Below, one piece after another: positions 6,786 through 10,551 of a DNA stretch of 10,551 bases. A model generated the notes under the pieces. It did not search any database and was not told where the DNA came from. It saw only the letters and a program-made list of their open reading frames with translations. The first letter of the stretch is position 1, and every line of letters starts with the position of its first letter. Source of the stretch: an uncultured Oscillospiraceae bacterium. Lineage in GTDB: Bacteria; Bacillota; Clostridia; Oscillospirales; Oscillospiraceae. Location: the NCBI GenBank assembly GCA_958436045.1, contig CAUBIP010000062.1, positions 1 through 10,551 on the forward strand. The letters run 5' to 3'. The position numbers and the translations under genes are program-made.

Positions 6786-7193
6786 CTAACGCCCCACGAA
6801 GGCGGTGATGGTAAATTCCAGCCGCCCGCGCTTTGTCACGTAGCGATTATAGGCGATGACCAGCAAGACGCCCAAGAAAAACCCCGCCAGGCAGCAGAGC
6901 CATACGGCAACGCCGAGGGTGCTGGCCAGGCCGTAGCCCAAAAGCAGCAGTGCCAGGGGCACGAGGTAGACGACGGCCGCCGCGCCTAAAATGGCCCGGG
7001 AGCTTGTCTCGACGATGACCTGATCGCCGACGGCCGCGCCAATGGAGTTCTTCGCCCGGACAAGGACATACTGCTTTGCCGAGGCGCAGCCGCCGCAATG
7101 GTCGCAGTCGCCGCTGCAGGCGCTGCGGCGGACCGCTTCGACCTGGGCATAGCCATCGGCGCCGACACTTTTCACTTCCACCTGCTGGCGCAT
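6786..7193 (-). CDS. RseC/MucC-family membrane protein with four-cysteine cluster
   Basis: RseC-family proteins are small two-helix membrane proteins. In enterobacteria they influence sigma-E and a SoxR-reducing complex, and in Firmicutes their role is unclear. This 135-residue protein has the family order. A short beta-type N-terminal domain carries ACSGDCDHCGGC, with cysteines at 26, 30, 33 and 36, and a GDQVIVE segment at about 56-62. Two membrane helices follow at about 68-90 and 95-117, then a basic and polar tail. The cysteine cluster may bind an Fe-S centre or another metal. The ATG at 7191-7193 is preceded by AAGGAAAGGAA. It lies 78 nt after cdaR and 2 nt before the DUF5685 gene, so it heads the Cys-rich group. 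No rnf or sox gene is in the window to explain it. Confidence 0.87.
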   Translation of the reverse strand: MRQQVEVKSVGADGYAQVEAVRRSACSGDCDHCGGCASAKQYVLVRAKNSIGAAVGDQVIVETSSRAILGAAAVVYLVPLALLLLGYGLASTLGVAVWLCCLAGFFLGVLLVIAYNRYVTKRGRLEFTITAFVGR

Positions 7194-7271
7194 AGGCTGC
7201 GTTCCTTTCCTTGGCTTGAGGCTTGGTATGCTTGGCTTAATTTTGGGCCCTGGTGCTTGCTGGGCGCCGGG

Positions 7272-8495
7272 CTATTGCAGCGTCACGGTGATGCTGGCAG
7301 AGCCGATCATCCCGACGCCGGGGAAATCCTTGGAGGTGACCGTCATGGGGATCTTATATGTCCCCGCCTGGCTGAAATCCGACAGGTCGCCCTGGACGGT
7401 CAGATCCTTGGCGGAAATAGCTTCAATCTCGTCGCTGGGGCCACGGATTGTGATCTCCAGGGTCGTCGTGACGATGGTGACATCCAGACCGTCTGGCTTG
7501 TGGCTTACGCTGAAGTTTTCGACCTCCAGCGTCTTGGTGCTCAGGCCGTTTAGGACGATCCGGGCCGTCACCTGGTTCTGGCCGGAGACGTTCGTCACGT
7601 TATCCGGCAGGGTGATGTCATAGGTTTTCGTCTCGGACAGCTCCGTCATCGACGCCAGATCCAGGGTGCCGATGGACAAGCTGTCCATCGCATCGACGAT
7701 AGCACCGGGGCCGGAGATGGTGATATAGGCGGGCGACAGCGTGACGGTGACATTTTTCTCCTTTGCGCCGCCGCCGGCTTTGAGCTCCAGTGTCAGCGGA
7801 ATTTCTTTATACTTTTCGACCGTCAGCATGACATCGACCGCGTCGGCGCTGCAGCGGAAGTTCGTCGTGTCGACGGCGTTGCCGTCGGAATCGACCAGCT
7901 GGTAGGGGAAGCTGTTGTCCACCGTCTCTGTGACGCCGCCGATATCCAGGCTGACTCGTGCGGAATCGATCTTTGAGACCTCAGCCTCGGGGCCAAAGAC
8001 GGTAATCGTCTCCGGGGAGATCTTCATCGCCTCCAGATCGGCGACGTAACCGTCAGCGACTTCGTTGGAAATGTCCACCGCGACGTTAACTTGCTTTTCC
8101 ACGGCGCGCTCGACATTGACCGTCAGGCGCGACGGGGTCCGCTCTGTCAGCTGGACGTTGTTGTCGGAGACCGAGTCCGGCAGGGTCACGGTGTAGCTCA
8201 AATTCTGCTCGCCCTCGCTCTTGATGCGGGAGACATCCGCCGTGACCGTCAGGCTCTCGCTGGTGAGATTATTCAGGTCGGACCGGCGGCCGTAGAATTT
8301 CAGGGTGACCGTCGCGTTCTGACCGGAGGTCATGACGAGGCTGTTGTCCGTCAGGGACGTCATATTCTCATACGTCACGGGGACGCTATAGACGACCTTC
8401 GTGTCGTTCGGATCGACCACGGTGACGACATAGAGCCAAAGAAAAACGGAAATGAGCATGGCCAGGAGAATCCGGGGAATCTTATTTCTTTTCAT
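7272..8495 (-). CDS. cdaR: CdaR, YbbR-domain regulator of diadenylate cyclase
   Basis: CdaR is a membrane-anchored extracellular protein that binds CdaA and modulates c-di-AMP synthesis. The 407-residue product has a short basic N-terminus, one membrane helix at about 8-27 ending in the typical FLWLYVV, then a long beta-rich extracellular part. I see four YbbR-type repeats, at about 33-128, 132-226, 229-315 and 321-406. The last three each carry an I-T-[IV]-x-G-P core, at about 164-169, 258-263 and 348-353. The ATG at 8493-8495 lies 14 nt inside the end of cdaA with AAGGAGGGGG upstream, which implies translational coupling. In many Firmicutes glmM follows; here an RseC-like gene follows after 78 nt. 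Codon use and length look normal. Confidence 0.94.
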   Translation of the reverse strand: MKRNKIPRILLAMLISVFLWLYVVTVVDPNDTKVVYSVPVTYENMTSLTDNSLVMTSGQNATVTLKFYGRRSDLNNLTSESLTVTADVSRIKSEGEQNLSYTVTLPDSVSDNNVQLTERTPSRLTVNVERAVEKQVNVAVDISNEVADGYVADLEAMKISPETITVFGPEAEVSKIDSARVSLDIGGVTETVDNSFPYQLVDSDGNAVDTTNFRCSADAVDVMLTVEKYKEIPLTLELKAGGGAKEKNVTVTLSPAYITISGPGAIVDAMDSLSIGTLDLASMTELSETKTYDITLPDNVTNVSGQNQVTARIVLNGLSTKTLEVENFSVSHKPDGLDVTIVTTTLEITIRGPSDEIEAISAKDLTVQGDLSDFSQAGTYKIPMTVTSKDFPGVGMIGSASITVTLQ

Positions 8496-9357
8496 GCCGC
8501 TCCCCCTCCTTGCCGAATCTCCGGCGCAGCCGCGCCGTTACGCCGCCGGGACAGTCCGCCTCGTCGGCGATGAGCTCATTGCGCAGCAGCTTTTCCAGCA
8601 TCTGCGGGGCCAGGTGCCGCTTGAGCATCCCCCCCTGGGCGACGGAGATCGCGCCGCTCTCCTCCGAGACGATGACGACGACCGCGTCCGATACCTCGCT
8701 CATGCCGACCCCGGCGCGGTGCCGGGTCCCCAGATCGCTGCTCAGGTGCGTGTTCTCAGACAGGGGCAGCACGCAGCCGGCGGCGGCGATGCGGTCGCCT
8801 TGGATGACCATCGCGCCGTCGTGCAGCGACGCCTTGGGGAAGAAAATATTACGGATCAGCTCCGAGGAGACCTGGGCGTTGAGGATCGTGCCTGTTTTGA
8901 AAAATTCGCTCAAGGAAGTCTCCCGTTCAAAGACGATCAGTGCGCCGACCTTTTGCCGGCTCATCGTCTCGCAGGCGATGACGACCTGGGCGATGACGCC
9001 CTCATACTGGCTCACCTGGGGCTTACCCTGCCAGATGGAGCGCAGACTTCTGCCGCCGAAGCGCTCCAGCGCCCGGCGCAGCTCCGGCTGGAAAATGACA
9101 ACGAGGGCGATGATGCCCAATTCGAGAATTTTATCGAGGATATAGTTCAGCGACCGCATTTTTAAAATGCTGGTCAGCGCCGTCAGCAGAAGCAACGCGA
9201 CGATGCTCCGGATGATCCGGGAGGCGGCGCTGCTGTGAATCATGTTGATGCCCTTGTATACGATAAAGGCGACAACAAGGATATCCAGAATATCCCAGAA
9301 GCCGATGGTGGGGATCATTTGCAGAAATTCGCTGAAATAATTTAAAATCACGCGCAC
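8482..9357 (-). CDS. cdaA: Diadenylate cyclase CdaA (c-di-AMP synthase)
   Basis: CdaA joins two ATP molecules into c-di-AMP, the messenger that controls potassium and osmolyte uptake and cell-wall balance. With the chosen start it has 291 residues, with membrane helices at about 20-40, 48-66 and 76-91. The DAC domain carries HDGA (DGA at 180-182), GTRHRAGVG (RHR at 212-214) and EESG at 232-235, the residues expected for catalysis. I chose the GTG at 9355-9357 because AAAGGTGGAG lies 8 nt upstream and the product then matches usual CdaA N-termini. The longer frame from the ATG at 9423 would begin about 6 nt after the promoter -10 box, nearly leaderless, and adds 22 residues without family support. 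It is the first gene after the promoter and overlaps cdaR by 14 nt. Confidence 0.95.
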   Translation of the reverse strand: MRVILNYFSEFLQMIPTIGFWDILDILVVAFIVYKGINMIHSSAASRIIRSIVALLLLTALTSILKMRSLNYILDKILELGIIALVVIFQPELRRALERFGGRSLRSIWQGKPQVSQYEGVIAQVVIACETMSRQKVGALIVFERETSLSEFFKTGTILNAQVSSELIRNIFFPKASLHDGAMVIQGDRIAAAGCVLPLSENTHLSSDLGTRHRAGVGMSEVSDAVVVIVSEESGAISVAQGGMLKRHLAPQMLEKLLRNELIADEADCPGGVTARLRRRFGKEGERHEKK

Positions 9358-9428
9358 CGTCGCTTCTCCACCTTTACCCTGTTTTTTTACAATGCCTGGC
9401 CCGTTGGCCGCAATTGTAATCATAAATT

Positions 9429-9457
9429 ATTATAGCCCAAACCGGCGGCAATAGCAA
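9429..9457 (-). promoter_or_regulatory. Housekeeping sigma-A type promoter for cdaA-cdaR
   Basis: On the minus strand TTGCTA (9452-9457) and a perfect TATAAT (9429-9434) are separated by exactly 17 bp. The -35 box matches consensus at four of six positions. Transcription would start near 9420-9423, giving a leader of about 65 nt before the preferred GTG start of cdaA. No riboswitch-like structure fits in that short leader. This is the clearest promoter in the window, and the downstream run to def has no other promoter this good. Confidence 0.8.
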
Positions 9458-9511
9458 GGGCAAATGCGTGAATTTTTTGTGTCCCCTGCCCCCGTCCGGA
9501 AACCCAGGGCA

Positions 9512-9548
9512 CAAAAATCGCGCCCGGCGGGGCTCCCGCACAGGCGCG
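9512..9548 (-). terminator. Intrinsic terminator after the aminotransferase remnant
   Basis: The minus strand reads CGCGCC, TGT, GCGGG, AGC, CCCGC, CG, GGCGCG and then ATTTTTGT. The outer 6-bp and inner 5-bp stems are both GC-rich and perfectly paired, separated by a small internal loop, and a T-rich tract follows. It starts about 10 nt after the stop of the aminotransferase fragment and lies upstream of the cdaA promoter. It therefore insulates the two units. Its good condition suggests the 3' end of the old gene is in its native place. Confidence 0.8.
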
Positions 9549-9558
9549 TTCTCATCGC

Positions 9559-10095
9559 TTATTCCAGAATTTCTGCAAGGGCATGCTCCAGGGCACACAG
9601 CTGCCACGGGTGGTTCATGGCGCTGAAGCTCAGGCGGACCGTCCCCGTCTCAAAGGTCCCGGCCGTCCGGTGGGCCAGGGGCGCGCAGTGAAGCCCGGCG
9701 CGGACGCAGATCTCCCGGGCGGCCAAGCACTGGGCCAGGTCCTCCGTATCCATCCCCGCGCAGACGAGGCTCAGGACGCCGGTTTGGGTGCCCGGAGAGC
9801 CGGTGAAGATGCGGAGCCGGTCAAACCGGCTGCAAAGCCGCGCCGCCTGCTCCCGCATCCGGCACTCGTGGCGCAGGATCGTCTCCACGCCGGTGTTGCG
9901 GATATACTGCAGCCCAGCAAGCAGGCCCGCGATGCCGGGGACGTTGGCCGTCCCCGCCTCGTGGCGGTCGGGCAGCTGGGCAGGCATTTCCAAAAGGGCG
10001 GATTGGCTCCCCGTTCCGCCGCACAGGAGCGGCTTGCCCGGTTGGCCGCAGAGCAGGAGTCCCGTCCCCTGCGGGCCATACAGACCTTTACGGCC
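9559..10095 (-). pseudogene. 3' half of a class V (cysteine desulfurase-like) aminotransferase
   Basis: The fragment matches the C-terminal half of class V PLP enzymes. RKGLYGPQGTG covers the catalytic-lysine region (lysine codon at 10087-10089). Then come EAGTANVPGIAGLLAGLQYI, an ICVRAGLHCAPLAH stretch and ETGTVRLSFS near the end. About 178 residues remain where full enzymes have about 380, so the N-terminal half that holds much of the PLP site is missing. Upstream the frame stays open only as a shadow of the ImmA-like gene, with no convincing start or ribosome site. The residue before the lysine is arginine where histidine is usual. A working enzyme is unlikely. Possible causes are insertion of an element carrying the ImmA-like gene, a deletion joining two loci, or a false assembly join. 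Frame is otherwise intact, so any damage is recent. Confidence 0.78.
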
Positions 10096-10540
10096 GTGTC
10101 GCGCCGGGCGATAGGGCGGGCGCCGGGACAGCAAGGCCGATGGCCTTGTAATAGGCGATGGCGTCCAGCACCATCGCTTCCGGGACCTCGAAATGCTCGG
10201 CCAGCGCATGGGGGACCTGCAAGCCCGCCGCGATCTGGCGGCAGAGATCATCATACGGGAGCAAGAAGCAGATGGCCCAGCGCTCGGCCCGCAGCTCACA
10301 GCTGGTGATCTCCGCAGCCTGGGCGCGGTAGGTGTAAAACGCGCCCGTCTCGCAGTGGCCCAGCTCGTGGGCCAGGCAGCGCCGCTCCAGGCGGACGGAT
10401 AAGGGCAGCTTACTGATGGCGATGGCGCAGCGCCCATCCGGCATCTGGACGGACATGGCCCGGGTATGCCGCAGCGGGCGGCGGTAAACGGCATGCCCGC
10501 GGCTGCGGGCGTAGTGGTATAAGGCTTCTGTCGTCTGCAT
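10088..10540 (-). CDS. ImmA/IrrE-family zinc metallopeptidase
   Basis: ImmA/IrrE peptidases cleave Xre-type repressors in mobile elements and stress circuits. The 150-residue protein has HELGH at residues 58-62, with the catalytic glutamate at 59. A likely third zinc ligand is Glu82 in CELRAERWAICFLLP, which is the usual family pattern. An earlier strand reads MSVQMPDGRCAIAI, and the helix ALAEHFEVPEAMVLDAIAYY closes the domain. The last dozen residues (VPAPALSPGATRP) look non-conserved and may be read-through into joined sequence. Its stop overlaps the catalytic-lysine codon of the aminotransferase remnant in another frame. The ATG at 10538-10540 is the family-like start, but only 11 nt of upstream sequence are present and the frame is open to the edge. 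A partner HTH repressor gene would be expected just beyond the right edge. Confidence 0.88.
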   Translation of the reverse strand: MQTTEALYHYARSRGHAVYRRPLRHTRAMSVQMPDGRCAIAISKLPLSVRLERRCLAHELGHCETGAFYTYRAQAAEITSCELRAERWAICFLLPYDDLCRQIAAGLQVPHALAEHFEVPEAMVLDAIAYYKAIGLAVPAPALSPGATRP

Positions 10541-10551
10541 CGTCGTGCCCC

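Noticed and set aside
7194..7271. Terminator or riboswitch in the cdaR-rseC gap
   Set aside because: GGCGCC and GGGCCC palindromes are present but neither forms a long stem followed by a T-tract, and the gap is too short for a known riboswitch class.
10080..10100. Programmed +1 frameshift joining the ImmA-like protein to the aminotransferase fragment
   Set aside because: A shift at CCG-TAA would join the frames, but there is no slippery heptamer, no clear stimulatory element, and the fused product would pair a peptidase with half an enzyme lacking its N-terminal half.
9583..10308. A 241-codon plus-strand frame opposite the aminotransferase and ImmA-like genes
   Set aside because: Low-complexity, Arg/Ala/Pro-rich translation with no domain; typical shadow of GC-rich coding DNA.

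Overview
The window reads as chromosomal DNA from a GC-rich Firmicute of the class Clostridia. It looks closest to gut Oscillospirales (Oscillospiraceae/Ruminococcaceae-type), although that placement is inferred from gene content and protein style and no marker gene settles it. All supported genes lie on the minus strand, so the operons read from high to low coordinates. Long plus-strand reading frames are shadows of GC-rich minus-strand genes.

Region A (about 9550-10551) is the unusual end. A small ImmA/IrrE-type zinc metallopeptidase gene with an intact HELGH motif runs directly into the 3' half of a class V (cysteine desulfurase-like) aminotransferase gene in another frame. The aminotransferase homology begins at its catalytic-lysine motif; the PLP-domain N-terminal half is absent. 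A strong intrinsic terminator follows. This looks like a recombination, insertion or deletion scar, or an assembly chimera.

Region B (about 7270-9460) is the c-di-AMP locus. A near-consensus housekeeping promoter (TTGCTA, 17 bp, TATAAT) drives cdaA (diadenylate cyclase), with a 14-nt overlap into cdaR (YbbR-domain regulator). The usual third gene, glmM, is not next.

Region C (about 4794-7193) holds four tightly spaced genes: an RseC-like membrane protein with a four-cysteine cluster, a DUF5685-type helical protein with cysteine motifs and two acidic motifs, a J-domain protein with a TPR-like middle and a cysteine-rich tail, and a small polytopic membrane protein. Three neighbouring proteins with clustered cysteines make this the best candidate for an uncharacterised system, perhaps membrane-linked metal, Fe-S or thiol chemistry.

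Region D (1-4738) is the conserved Firmicutes block yicC/yloC-remA-gmk-rpoZ-priA-def, with overlapping or closely spaced genes. It covers RNA turnover, a biofilm/osmolyte DNA-binding regulator, GDP synthesis, the RNA polymerase omega subunit, replication restart and N-terminal deformylation. coaBC, present between rpoZ and priA in Bacillus subtilis, is absent; a strong hairpin sits in that gap. No rRNA, tRNA, CRISPR array or insertion sequence was seen.
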